In this document: one piece after another, positions 1-7,235 of the stretch
Layout: every line of letters begins with the position of its first letter
How positions within the stretch are numbered: the first letter of the stretch is position 1
Position numbers and translations under genes: made by a program
Source: Gemmatimonadota bacterium
GTDB lineage: Bacteria; Gemmatimonadota; Gemmatimonadetes; Gemmatimonadales; Gemmatimonadaceae
Length of the DNA stretch: 14,065 nucleotides
Assembly (NCBI GenBank): GCA_003131365.1
Contig: PKVB01000209.1
Location: forward strand, 1,612 to 15,676
Direction: 5' to 3'
The notes under the pieces: generated by a model
What the model was told of the DNA's origin: nothing
Databases searched by the model: none
The model's input: only the letters and a program-made list of their open reading frames with translations

Positions 1-1
1 G

Positions 2-778
2 GCCGCGCTGACCGGGCTTGTACTTCCGGGGGGAACTCCGCTTGCCCTCGCGCTTCTCGTTTGCATGATCGCTGCCGGGCTCGCCGGCGGAGTCGTTGGC
101 GCGGTTCCAGCCTATCTCAAGACCAGATTCGGCGCGCACGAAGTCATCGTCACGATCATGCTCAACTTCATCGTGCTGGCGCTCCTCAACTGGTTCATCG
201 CCGGGCATCTTCATGTTCCGGAGACTCTGCACACTCCAGAGATCCACGCCGGCGTTCTCCCGAGGCTCGCTGACATCGATTCGCGCTTCCACGGATCAGC
301 GGCAAATCTGGCTCTGATCGTTGCCGTGCTGGTGGCCATCGCTGTGTGGTTCTATCTCTTTCGCGCGCGCGGCGGATACGAGCTTCGAGCGGTCGGGCTC
401 CAGCCGCAGGCGGCGGAGTACGGCGGCATCAACGTCAATCGGGTTTGGATGCGCGCGCTCACATTTTCCGGCGTCATCGCGGGGATGGGCGGAATCAACT
501 ACGTCCTCGGCTACAAGCACTATTACGAGGACGGCTTCGCCAGCGGGGCGGGATTCCTGGGAATCGCGGTCGCGCTCGTTGGACGCAATCATCCATTCGG
601 GGTCATCATCGCCGCATTTTTCTTCGCGACCCTCTCGCAGGGTGGCCTGGCGATTCACGCATTCGTGCCGAAGCAGATGATGGACGTCCTCCAGGGCGTC
701 GTCATCATCGCGGTGGCTACAGCCGTGCCTGAAGTGCGACGACTTTTGCGCGGCGCCAGCGGCCGGAGCGACGCGTGA
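2..778 (+). CDS. BMP-type ABC transporter permease, first subunit (5' end cut off by window)
   Basis: This is an inner-membrane subunit of an importer of the branched-chain amino acid/BMP class (BPD_transp_2), the class that takes up nucleosides with a BmpA lipoprotein and a double ATPase. The frame is open from the first bases, so the start lies outside; 258 residues are visible, against about 350 for the family. Several hydrophobic segments are seen, and the family loop after a membrane segment, GGYELRAVGLQPQAAEYGGI, is clear. It ends at TGA 776-778 inside the GTGA junction with the next permease, so the two are translationally coupled and probably form a heterodimer. The ATPase and binding protein are presumably upstream of the window. 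Family placement is firm; the substrate (purine nucleoside, sugar or other) cannot be read from the sequence. Confidence 0.88.
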   Translation, partial: AALTGLVLPGGTPLALALLVCMIAAGLAGGVVGAVPAYLKTRFGAHEVIVTIMLNFIVLALLNWFIAGHLHVPETLHTPEIHAGVLPRLADIDSRFHGSAANLALIVAVLVAIAVWFYLFRARGGYELRAVGLQPQAAEYGGINVNRVWMRALTFSGVIAGMGGINYVLGYKHYYEDGFASGAGFLGIAVALVGRNHPFGVIIAAFFFATLSQGGLAIHAFVPKQMMDVLQGVVIIAVATAVPEVRRLLRGASGRSDA

Positions 779-1644
779 ATCCGATTTCGTTCGTGACCCA
801 GATGATCCGGATCGCCATTCCGTATCTCTTTGCCGCGAGCGGTGGAGTCGTCGCGGAGCGCGCCGGCATCGTGAGCCTCACGCTCGAAGGGTTTATGCTG
901 AGCGGCGCCTTCGCCGCGGTGCTCGGCACCAACTACTCGGGAAGCCCATGGGTCGGCGTACTCTCGGGCGTTTTGGGCGGATTGATTTTCGCGCTCATTC
1001 ACGCCGTCGCCACGATCCGTTATCGCGCCGATCAGGTCGTCGTTGGCGTCGCGATCAATCTGCTCGCGATCGGCGTCACGCGATTTTTCCTCAAGCTGTT
1101 CTTTGCCAGCTCCTCCAATTCACCGCGCGTTGCCGGCTTCGGCGGAAACATCAACATGGCGGGATTCGACAATCCGCTGCTCTGGCTCGGGATCATCGTC
1201 GCACCTGTCATGGCATTCGTGATCTACAAGACGCCGTTCGGCTTGCGCGTCCGCGCGGTGGGCGAGCATCCCGACGCGGCCGAGAGCGTCGGAGTGAGCG
1301 TGAAGCGCGTGCGATACGCCGCGGTGGCGTTATCGGGAATGCTGGCGGCGCTGGGTGGCGTTTATCTCGCGCTCGATCAGCATCAGTTCACCGACCAAAT
1401 GACCGCGGGCCGCGGATTCATCGCGATCTCGGCGGTGATCTTCGGACGATGGGATCCCATCCGCGCCGCGCTGGCGTGTCTGTTGTTCGCGGCCGCCGAG
1501 ACGCTACAGATACAATTGCAGGGGAGTCACGCGATTCCCTCGCAGTTCATCGAGATGATTCCATACGCGCTCGTGATCATCGCGCTCGCCGGCGTGGTTG
1601 GCAGGGCGGTTCCTCCCGCCGCGCTGGGCAGGGTGGAGGACTAG
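775..1644 (+). CDS. BMP-type ABC transporter permease, second subunit
   Basis: The 289-residue partner permease is close to the usual length of the YufQ/NupQ-like subunit. It starts with GTG at 775, overlapping the stop of the first permease by four bases. Near the N-terminus it has GIVSLTLEGFMLSGAF (about residues 31-46), the conserved second-helix signature of this permease family. Later comes RVRAVGEHPDAAESVGVSV, the cytoplasmic loop thought to contact the ATPase. About eight hydrophobic segments are visible. With the preceding gene it should form the channel of an importer fed by a lipoprotein receptor. The stop TAG (1642-1644) directly abuts the start of the MFS gene, so all three genes are probably one transcript. 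Substrate not assignable; nucleosides are the best-known ligands of the family. Confidence 0.9.
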   Translation: MNPISFVTQMIRIAIPYLFAASGGVVAERAGIVSLTLEGFMLSGAFAAVLGTNYSGSPWVGVLSGVLGGLIFALIHAVATIRYRADQVVVGVAINLLAIGVTRFFLKLFFASSSNSPRVAGFGGNINMAGFDNPLLWLGIIVAPVMAFVIYKTPFGLRVRAVGEHPDAAESVGVSVKRVRYAAVALSGMLAALGGVYLALDQHQFTDQMTAGRGFIAISAVIFGRWDPIRAALACLLFAAAETLQIQLQGSHAIPSQFIEMIPYALVIIALAGVVGRAVPPAALGRVED

Positions 1645-2886
1645 TTGTCGCCTCTGCGCGGGAAGGCGTCGGCGGTGAGCGGGCGGGTGTCGAAGGTCGC
1701 GAGCGGCAAGTTGTTCGTGCTGATCATCACGAACTTCGTGGACATGGTGGGATTGCTGATGATCATCCCGCTCATGCCCTTCTACGCCCGCGAGATGGGA
1801 GGCGGCGGGTTCGAAGTCGCGATTCTCATGAGCGCGTTCACCGCGGCGCAGCTCCTCAGTGCTCCCGTCTGGGGAAGATTCTCCGATCGGTACGGCAGAC
1901 GGCCGGCTCTGCTCGTCGGACTCACCGCTGCGTGCTTCGCGTACGTCGTTTTCGCGTACGCGACGTCGATCTGGCTGCTGTTGCTTTCGCGCGTCGTTCA
2001 GGGTGCAGGTGGGGGGACGGTCGGCGTCATTCAGGCTTACGTCGCTGATTCCGTCGAGCCCGACAATCGCGCCAAGGCGCTCGGCTGGCTTTCCGCCGCG
2101 ACGAACGTCGGTGTCGCGATCGGACCGGCGTTGGGAGGGGTAGCGCTGAAGTTTGGTCGGAGCGGACCCGGTCTCGCGGCTGCCAGCTTGTGTCTGGTGA
2201 ATATTTTCTTCGCCTGGAAATTCCTGCGCGAATCGCGCGACATGACAGAAGCGCACGAGAAGAAGCCACGCGCCCCGCGCACCGTCATTGCGCACGTGAT
2301 CACGCACCCGGGCGAGCCCGCCCCGCGACTGATCTGGATTTACGCGATTGCTATGGGCGCGTTCTCGGGATTGATGGCGATCCTCGCACTTTTTCTCGCC
2401 GACAGATTCGGTGTGAGCAAGGACAAGATCTGGATCTTCTATACGTATGTCGGCGTGATCTCGGTGATCACGCGCGCCGGCATTCTGGGACGGATGGTGG
2501 ATCGTTACGGGGAAGCACAGCTCTCTCGAATCGGTCTCGCCCTTCTCGCGACGGGGTTGGCGACGCTTCCTCTCGCGCGCGGCTATTTCGGGCTGGCGAT
2601 CGCCGTGGCGCTGATTCCACTTGGCACCGCGTTCACGTTTCCGTGCGTGACCTCGATGTTGTCGCGAGTGATCTCGAGCAGAGAGCGCGGACTATACATG
2701 GGAGTGCAGCAGACGTTCGGCGGATTGTCGCGGGTGATCATTCCGTTGTGGGCGGGGTTTTCCTACGATCACTTCGGGAAGACTGTCCCGCTGTTCACAT
2801 CAGCCGCGCTGGTTTTCGCAACGATTATGCTGGGCCTTGGGATCGACGACGGAAGGAAGGCGGCAGTACCGATCACGTCTCCCTGA
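1645..2886 (+). CDS. MFS transporter, DHA1 drug:H+ antiporter type
   Basis: A 413-residue secondary transporter of the major facilitator superfamily with about 12 membrane segments. MFS motif A, GRFSDRYGRRP, is at about residues 77-87. A motif-B-like RVVQGAGGG is at 116-124, and a motif-C-like GVAIGPALGG at about 155-164, which is typical of antiporters. A charged loop after segment 6 (about residues 194-227) splits the two halves. The chosen start is TTG at 1645, immediately after the permease stop, with GGAGGA at 1635-1640. A GTG at 1675 is an alternative ten residues in. The lack of any gap ties it to the ABC importer operon, so an exporter is coupled to an importer. The exported compound is unknown; names such as tetracycline or multidrug efflux would be over-interpretation. 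Confidence 0.88.
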   Translation: MSPLRGKASAVSGRVSKVASGKLFVLIITNFVDMVGLLMIIPLMPFYAREMGGGGFEVAILMSAFTAAQLLSAPVWGRFSDRYGRRPALLVGLTAACFAYVVFAYATSIWLLLLSRVVQGAGGGTVGVIQAYVADSVEPDNRAKALGWLSAATNVGVAIGPALGGVALKFGRSGPGLAAASLCLVNIFFAWKFLRESRDMTEAHEKKPRAPRTVIAHVITHPGEPAPRLIWIYAIAMGAFSGLMAILALFLADRFGVSKDKIWIFYTYVGVISVITRAGILGRMVDRYGEAQLSRIGLALLATGLATLPLARGYFGLAIAVALIPLGTAFTFPCVTSMLSRVISSRERGLYMGVQQTFGGLSRVIIPLWAGFSYDHFGKTVPLFTSAALVFATIMLGLGIDDGRKAAVPITSP

Positions 2887-2915
2887 CCTTGCGAGTGGTG
2901 TCAAGAGGCACAGCA

Positions 2916-2959
2916 CCTTGGCGTGCACCCTTCCCCGTCCGGGGGAGTACACGCCAAGG
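2916..2959. terminator. Hairpin between convergent genes, probable bidirectional terminator
   Basis: A perfect 10-base inverted repeat, CCTTGGCGTG (2916-2925) and CACGCCAAGG (2950-2959), encloses a second stem TCCCC/GGGGGA. It lies in the 83-base gap between the convergent MFS and haloperoxidase genes. Neither flank has a good T run, so if it stops transcription it is not a textbook intrinsic terminator. Position and strength of the stem are the evidence. Confidence 0.6.
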
Positions 2960-2969
2960 CCAACAACCA

Positions 2970-4520
2970 TTATTGAGCGCCGTCGCTCTGGGCAAAGGTC
3001 AGAGTGTAGCCAGCAATGCGCGCGCCGTGCAGCTTGCCCGCTTCGATGTCACTACGGTAGTGAATGCCTCCGTACAGCCTGGATATGCCCGCTTCGTCGC
3101 GCATCGAGGCAAAGCTCGCGGCCCCGCTGGGAAACAGGTAGGACAGGATCGACGCGGCGGCTGACGAAAAAGTCGAATGGCCAGAGGTATATGACGGGAA
3201 ATTTGGAAGTCCGATCTCGGTCTTGATGGTCGGATCCAGCTGCGAAGGACGGGGATTGAAGTAGTGGAACTTGGCCTCCCAACACCCGACTCCCGCATCG
3301 TGCATAGCCATGTTCAGCAGGGCGAAAACCCGCGCCGCCCGCACTTCGCTGAATTTCGAGTCCCGCACGTACTCGAGTGCAACATCGTTCCAGTGTCCCG
3401 GCGGAGAATACGTTCCGGCGCCGTCGTTCCACTTCTGAGCGATCGCGAGTTGTGCGCTCGTGAGGTGCTCGACTGTTCGCTTGACTTCGGCCGTCTCGTC
3501 TTTCATCTGCTGCGAGGTGGTCGACGGCGGCGGTGGCGGACGCTCGGCGACGATATCCGCTGGCGTCATGTTCCACGCGCGCACCTGACCGAACACTGGA
3601 AGCATGGGTGGGCGGGCGGGAATGTCCTGGCTTATCCATGCGATCTCTCCGCGCGCCGTGGCGGAGTCGGCGAGCGCCTTCCATAGCACGGGGGATCCGC
3701 CGGCGGTGCGCATACCGTCAGCCGCGGCGCGAGCGAGAAAGACGGCCGCCACGGATTTCCCGAGCGCCAGCCCGGCCGCCAAGTCGCTGGCAGTCGCCTT
3801 GCCGGACCAGAGCGCGGCGTTGCGCTGTTCCGCCGCTTTCACCGTGACTTCTTCCACCGCCGCCGGGAACAGTGATTTCAGCATCTCGACCGTGACGCCC
3901 GATATAACCGCTTCTTCCGAGGGATACGACGGCAAGTCAGTCACCGGCATTAGCGCGGAGACCGTGTTGTCGTTTCTCGCGGGCGACAGACGGTTGTATT
4001 GAAACTTCCAGTACCACGCGGACTTCAGCGCGTCGTACTGCGCGGCGCTCACGTAGCTATAGGCACGGGCCGCGTATACGGGGTTGGCAAAGGGGAAAGC
4101 CGGATCGCCGAACGGATTCTCGGCGTCTGGGACGGGATACCCGCCCTCGTCCTTCGGCGCGGGAGGAAGATTGTAGCGCGCGACCAGCTCTCGGAGGATC
4201 TGGTTCCAGCGCATCACGCCGCCACCGCTCCAGTACGCAATCGCCTGCCGCTGTGCGTCGGTAAGATTCGCCTGGCTCGCCTTGATGGCATCCAGCTCCG
4301 CCGTGTACGCCGCGGACGCTACCGGCGTCGGAGCGGCAACGGCGATTTGACTCGGGCCGGTCAGGAGGATCATGCGCCACGACCCCGCCGTCGGCTCCAG
4401 ACTGGATGGCTCGAGCGGCGGAAGCACTTCGAACGGTCCTACGGACTTGTCACAGCCGCCGGCGGCAAGTGCGGCCGCCACCGAAATGGCCGCCAGTAGA
4501 ACGGGCCGCCGATTGGACAT
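2970..4520 (-). CDS. Vanadium-dependent haloperoxidase / PAP2-family secreted enzyme
   Basis: A secreted enzyme of the PAP2/vanadium haloperoxidase superfamily, 516 residues from the chosen start. All three signature blocks are intact near the C-terminus: K-x6-RP as KFHYFNPRP (K417, R424, P425), PSYTSGH with S446, G447, H448, and SR-x5-H-x3-D with S480, R481, H487, D491. In fungal enzymes these positions bind vanadate, with the last His as ligand. In phosphatases they bind phosphate, so oxidation of halide or phosphate ester hydrolysis are both possible. The N-terminus is a signal sequence ending AALAAGGC, perhaps a lipoprotein. The start at 4520 gives a normal signal peptide. An upstream ATG at 4559 has a better ribosome site (AGGA) but would overlap the previous gene by 17 bases and add 13 residues. 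The length fits haloperoxidases better than plain PAP2 phosphatases. Confidence 0.9.
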   Translation of the reverse strand: MSNRRPVLLAAISVAAALAAGGCDKSVGPFEVLPPLEPSSLEPTAGSWRMILLTGPSQIAVAAPTPVASAAYTAELDAIKASQANLTDAQRQAIAYWSGGGVMRWNQILRELVARYNLPPAPKDEGGYPVPDAENPFGDPAFPFANPVYAARAYSYVSAAQYDALKSAWYWKFQYNRLSPARNDNTVSALMPVTDLPSYPSEEAVISGVTVEMLKSLFPAAVEEVTVKAAEQRNAALWSGKATASDLAAGLALGKSVAAVFLARAAADGMRTAGGSPVLWKALADSATARGEIAWISQDIPARPPMLPVFGQVRAWNMTPADIVAERPPPPPSTTSQQMKDETAEVKRTVEHLTSAQLAIAQKWNDGAGTYSPPGHWNDVALEYVRDSKFSEVRAARVFALLNMAMHDAGVGCWEAKFHYFNPRPSQLDPTIKTEIGLPNFPSYTSGHSTFSSAAASILSYLFPSGAASFASMRDEAGISRLYGGIHYRSDIEAGKLHGARIAGYTLTFAQSDGAQ

Positions 4521-4542
4521 TTTCGGCCAACCGCCACTGCGA

Positions 4543-5448
4543 CTATAGATGGAGCGCATAGAACAATCCTGATGTGAAGGTCGTGGACTGCCCGACATTT
4601 CGGCCGCTCAGGACGTGAGCAGCGCCGAGGTTGATCGAAAGGTTTCCTGGCAATGCATACATCACCCCGCCATCCAGCTTCACGAAGTCCATACGATTCG
4701 AGACGAATGGCATGTCCTGGCGACGGATGTCACCGCCGCCGAGGGTGCGCTGTTGGACCAGGGACACTGGGATGCGCCAATTCCCACGGTCGATACCCGC
4801 GGTGAGCGTGTAATCGAGCACATTCGGCATCACGACCTGATTGGTCAGGTACAACTGACCGTCAGTGTAATACGAGTTCCGATTGAGCCTCACGTTGGCG
4901 CACCACATATAGGCGGCGGAGGCGTTGGCGAACCAGGTAGAGTTGGAGTGAAACTTCATCGTGACATGGCCGGTCGCGCGACGGCCCGCGGTCCCAATGG
5001 ACAGCGGGTAGAAGTCCGGGGTGTAGTTGCTCGTCGGAATTGCCCCGGTGGCGGCGGCCAAAACGCTGAACATGCCGTACCTGCCGGGACCGGTGCTGAG
5101 AAGCTTGAACTTCGCGGCGAGCATCAGATCCTGAAGACCGCTCAAGTCGTGCAGCACTCCCTGGCTGGCATGGGTCCGGATGTAGGGCAGGCTCGCCATG
5201 AGGCCGAGCCTGTCGGTGACGGCGTATCCCCCGACCCAGGTAACGCTTTGCGTCGTCAGCGTGCCGATGTTCCCGTTCGTCCGCTTCAAGGTGCCTTCCC
5301 AATAATGATCCCAACTGTCGTGGGCGTAGAGAACGCCCGCGCTCAGCGTTCGCTTCGGCATCATGATTCCGTCGTCGATCGTCTGAGCGCGCGCGGACGA
5401 GGCGCAGACCGCGACAAGAATCAACCATCGCATTGCTCTTTTGGGCAT
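4543..5448 (-). CDS. Probable outer-membrane beta-barrel protein of the haloperoxidase cassette
   Basis: A 301-residue exported protein. The signal peptide is MPKRAMRWLILVAVCASSARAQ with likely cleavage after ARA (residue 21). The mature part alternates hydrophobic and polar residues, is rich in aromatics, Gly, Ser, Thr and Asn, and ends with GLFYALHL, hydrophobic and aromatic like a final barrel strand. It lacks any enzyme motif I recognise. It resembles proteins often labelled 'transporter' of the phenol-degradation MetA-like group, and from memory similar ones occur beside PAP2 haloperoxidases in Bacteroidota. It ends 22 bases before the haloperoxidase start, so the two are surely one operon. 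A role in the outer membrane, perhaps moving substrate or product of the enzyme, is inference. The start is ATG at 5448 or 5451 (tandem ATGs); 5433 is also possible. No strong ribosome site precedes any of them. Confidence 0.75.
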   Translation of the reverse strand: MPKRAMRWLILVAVCASSARAQTIDDGIMMPKRTLSAGVLYAHDSWDHYWEGTLKRTNGNIGTLTTQSVTWVGGYAVTDRLGLMASLPYIRTHASQGVLHDLSGLQDLMLAAKFKLLSTGPGRYGMFSVLAAATGAIPTSNYTPDFYPLSIGTAGRRATGHVTMKFHSNSTWFANASAAYMWCANVRLNRNSYYTDGQLYLTNQVVMPNVLDYTLTAGIDRGNWRIPVSLVQQRTLGGGDIRRQDMPFVSNRMDFVKLDGGVMYALPGNLSINLGAAHVLSGRNVGQSTTFTSGLFYALHL

Positions 5449-5506
5449 CATGGCTGGACGGCATGAGGTTGAGATCGGCAGGACCCGATCAGGAGTCGCT
5501 GCAGAC

Positions 5507-5527
5507 GGCCGCCGCCTGCTGGCGGCC
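5507..5527. repeat. Inverted repeat in the barrel/PadR intergenic region
   Basis: GGCCGCC (5507-5513) and GGCGGCC (5521-5527) can form a stem with a seven-base loop. It lies in the 171-base divergent spacer, about 60 bases upstream of the barrel start, so it would sit in that gene's leader if transcription begins further up. Whether it is a regulatory hairpin or a by-product of GC-rich sequence is unclear. Confidence 0.3.
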
Positions 5528-5560
5528 ACAGAGTGCGCCAATGTAGTAGTGGGGTTTTCC

Positions 5561-5589
5561 TTGCGCAATGATGAACAAACAGCCATACT
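5561..5589 (+). promoter_or_regulatory. Candidate promoter of the padR gene
   Basis: TTGCGC (5561-5566) and CATACT (5584-5589) are separated by exactly 17 bases, a sigma-70-like layout with a start about 25 bases upstream of the TTG start codon. TTGCGC begins the 8-base palindrome TTGCGCAA (5561-5568). A related TGCGCCAATG lies at 5534-5543, so both could be operator parts. Matches to consensus are partial. Confidence 0.4.
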
Positions 5590-5619
5590 CCCCTTTCGCT
5601 TCGACAGGAGAGACAGGAA

Positions 5620-5949
5620 TTGCCACAAACTGTAGATGTCATGCAGGGCACGCTGGATCTGCTGATCCTAAAGGCGCTGGCGCTGGAACCCGTGCATGGC
5701 TGGGGGATCAGCGATCGCATTCACCAAATGTCGCGGGGCGCTTTCCGGATCGGGCAGGGATCTCTGTATCCCGCCCTCCATCGACTCGAGAATCGTGGTT
5801 GGTTGAACTCCTACTGGAGAACGACCACGAACAATCGGATCGCGAGGATCTATGAGCTTACGACCGCGGGAAGGGGAGCGGTCGACAAGGAGATCGCGGA
5901 TTGGCGATTCTACACCAGCGCAATCGACATGGTAATCGACGCGCTGTAG
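5620..5949 (+). CDS. PadR-family transcriptional repressor
   Basis: A 109-residue winged-helix regulator of the short PadR subfamily. The N-terminal core MQGTLDLLILKALALEPVHG (residues 8-27), then GWGISDRI, and GSLYPALHRLENRGW (residues about 47-61, recognition helix and wing) are all diagnostic, followed by YELTTAGRGAV. The protein ends with a short helical tail, enough for dimer formation. The start is TTG at 5620 with AGGAG at 5606-5610. In Acidobacteriota and Gemmatimonadota this subfamily usually precedes a large MacB/FtsX-like permease; none is present here. Instead it is divergent from the barrel/haloperoxidase pair, with a 171-base shared spacer, so it may control that pair and itself. 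The effector is unknown. Confidence 0.92.
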   Translation: MPQTVDVMQGTLDLLILKALALEPVHGWGISDRIHQMSRGAFRIGQGSLYPALHRLENRGWLNSYWRTTTNNRIARIYELTTAGRGAVDKEIADWRFYTSAIDMVIDAL

Positions 5950-5977
5950 GAACTACACGGCCTTTCCGCCCGTCAGG

Positions 5978-6160
5978 TTATTTCGCGAAGTTTTTGCCAA
6001 GAGTCGCCAGGATCTTCTTCTGATTCTTGATAATCGCCTGCTGGTTCCGAATTATGTTGCGTTGATTGCGGATTATCGCCGCGTGCTGGCGCTGGTTCCG
6101 GAGTATTCTCTTTTCATTCGCGATGATCCTCACTTGGTTCCTGAGCGTCGCCCCTGCCAT
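5978..6160 (-). CDS. Small basic coiled-coil protein with Asn-Gln heptad repeats
   Basis: A 60-residue protein made almost wholly of a heptad of the form I-[IL]-x-N-Q-x-x. Asn falls at residues 8, 15, 22, 32, 39 and 46, a spacing of seven with one step of ten where HAA (26-28) is inserted. With Ile at position a, Asn falls at d. It carries about 14 Lys/Arg and one acidic residue, and no signal or membrane segment. The ribosome site AAGGGG lies about six bases before ATG 6160, a strong sign that it is a gene. It starts 27 bases after the peroxiredoxin stop, so the two are probably co-transcribed. A self-assembling coiled coil is expected, possibly trimeric, since Asn at d in trimers can hold anions. 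It may also bind nucleic acid because of its charge. I know no function for it. Confidence 0.8.
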   Translation of the reverse strand: MAGATLRNQVRIIANEKRILRNQRQHAAIIRNQRNIIRNQQAIIKNQKKILATLGKNFAK

Positions 6161-6187
6161 GTCTTGTCCCCTTTGTAGGTTCCGAAG

Positions 6188-6658
6188 TCAGGTATTATGC
6201 AGCCCACGCACAGTCTTTTCCACTTCCTGGATGTGCCCGGGAATCTTGACCTTTGGAAAGATGCGCGCGACCCGCCCTTTACGATCGACGATCACCGTGG
6301 TGCGCTCGAAGCCCATGTACTTGCGCCCATACATGGATTTCTCCTTCCAGATGCCGAAGTTGTCAGCGAGCTCGTGCTTCTCGTCTGCCAGGAGCAGGTA
6401 GGGAAGCTGGAACTTCTTCTTGAATTTCCGGTGCGACTCGAGGCTGTCCGGGCTCACTCCGATTACCACCGCATCGATCTTCCCGAATCGTGGAAAGGCG
6501 TCGCGAAAATCGCACGCCTCCTGTGTGCAGCCGGTCGTGTTGTCCTTGGGATAGAAGAAGAGGACGACATTCTTTCCCGCCAGGGAATCGCGGGTTACGG
6601 TGGTTCCGTCGTCCGCCTCGAGCGAGAACTTTGGTAGCTGATCGCCTTCACCGATCAT
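6188..6658 (-). CDS. bcp: Thioredoxin-dependent peroxiredoxin, BCP type
   Basis: A 156-residue thiol peroxidase of the AhpC/TSA superfamily that reduces hydrogen peroxide and organic peroxides, recycled by thioredoxin in the cytoplasm. The active-site block PKDNTTGCTQEACDFRD (37-53) shows the peroxidatic Cys44 in T-x-x-C and a resolving Cys49 five residues on, as in E. coli BCP (Cys45/Cys50). FFYPKDNTTGCT and GVSPDS are family hallmarks, and the length is normal. There is no signal peptide. The start is ATG at 6658 with GGAGAG about six bases upstream; an overlapping ATG at 6662 runs into a stop at once. It probably forms an operon with the small coiled-coil gene downstream. Confidence 0.95.
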   Translation of the reverse strand: MIGEGDQLPKFSLEADDGTTVTRDSLAGKNVVLFFYPKDNTTGCTQEACDFRDAFPRFGKIDAVVIGVSPDSLESHRKFKKKFQLPYLLLADEKHELADNFGIWKEKSMYGRKYMGFERTTVIVDRKGRVARIFPKVKIPGHIQEVEKTVRGLHNT

Positions 6659-6759
6659 TCATACTCTCCGTTCTGTAGTCCGTCAGAGTTCGTTGGTGGT
6701 CGCTCAGCGGCGGCTCGCGGGTCGCACCCAGCGCGAAGACCGTAGCACTGAATCAATCG

Positions 6760-7122
6760 CTATGGCTGGACGCCAGCCGAATCGATGACGATTGTCCCCG
6801 CGTTCGCCTGAACCGGATAGGATTCCCGCACGGGCCCCACGAACCAGACCCGGACCCACTGCCCCGAGCGGATCGCGGTGAAGTCGGCGGTTACCGATGC
6901 CGGAGCTCCTATCACCGTCGTGGCCTCCGTGATACGCACGACCGCTTTCGCGGAGCCGGCGGTATCTTCCGGCCGCGCCTCGATGCGCACAGTGCCGATG
7001 CCGTTTCCCGACTGCACGCTCGTAACTCTGCCAGCGATCGACGCCGGTGCGTCCGGGATTTTCGGTGCGGACGCTCGGCATGCCGCGGCAATGGCGATCA
7101 GCAACAGCGATTTCCTGAGCAT
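6760..7122 (-). CDS. Small DUF3221-like lipoprotein
   Basis: A 120-residue probable lipoprotein. MLRKSLLLIAIAAAC gives a signal sequence with a lipobox-like end and Cys15. The mature part is a compact beta-rich domain; its end, SGQWVRVWFVGPVRESYPVQ, closely resembles the C-terminal signature of DUF3221 (YobA-like) proteins, in which V-x-V-W-F and E-SYP-x-Q are conserved. This family is an OB-like fold of unknown role. The start at 7122 is fixed by AAGGAG with six bases spacing; the same frame runs open further upstream to 7482 but without coding character. It sits about 100 bases upstream of the peroxiredoxin and may be transcribed with it or alone. Function unknown. Confidence 0.78.
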   Translation of the reverse strand: MLRKSLLLIAIAAACRASAPKIPDAPASIAGRVTSVQSGNGIGTVRIEARPEDTAGSAKAVVRITEATTVIGAPASVTADFTAIRSGQWVRVWFVGPVRESYPVQANAGTIVIDSAGVQP

Positions 7123-7177
7123 TCGCGCTCCTTGGTTGCAGCGTAAGTGGTGGATTTCGATCAGCAGGATTCGACCT

Positions 7178-7193
7178 GATGCAGTGCTGCATC
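7178..7193. repeat. Perfect inverted repeat GATGCAG-TG-CTGCATC
   Basis: A 7+7 base palindrome with a two-base spacer in the 113-base gap between the open-frame remnant and the DUF3221-like gene. It is 55 bases upstream of that gene's ATG, so it could be an operator or the stem of a transcript end for the upstream frame. There is no T run, so termination is weakly supported. Confidence 0.35.
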
Positions 7194-7235
7194 CAGCTGG
7201 GCGAGCCGCATCGTGAAGATAGCGAACCGGCTCTG

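Noticed and set aside
948..2048. A 366-codon plus-strand frame across the second permease and the MFS gene
   Set aside because: It overlaps two well-supported membrane proteins in another frame and reads as an Arg-rich, low-complexity product.
5433..5451. Repeated MMPKR in the barrel protein (signal start and near the mature N-terminus)
   Set aside because: Two copies of five residues are too short to argue for duplication; the surrounding codons differ.
4615..5466. A long plus-strand open frame (283 codons) opposite the barrel gene
   Set aside because: It is antisense to a gene with a signal peptide and barrel-like pattern; its own product is rich in Arg, Gly and His without any domain, as expected for a GC-rich shadow frame.
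5449..5628. Extended start of the barrel gene up to 5628
   Set aside because: It would add about 60 non-conserved residues before the signal peptide and run into the padR start; the signal peptide beginning at 5448 defines the start.
6764..6778. Inverted repeat GGCTGG-ACG-CCAGCC at the end of the DUF3221-like gene
   Set aside because: It lies within the coding end, is short, and no T run follows; chance in GC-rich sequence is likely.
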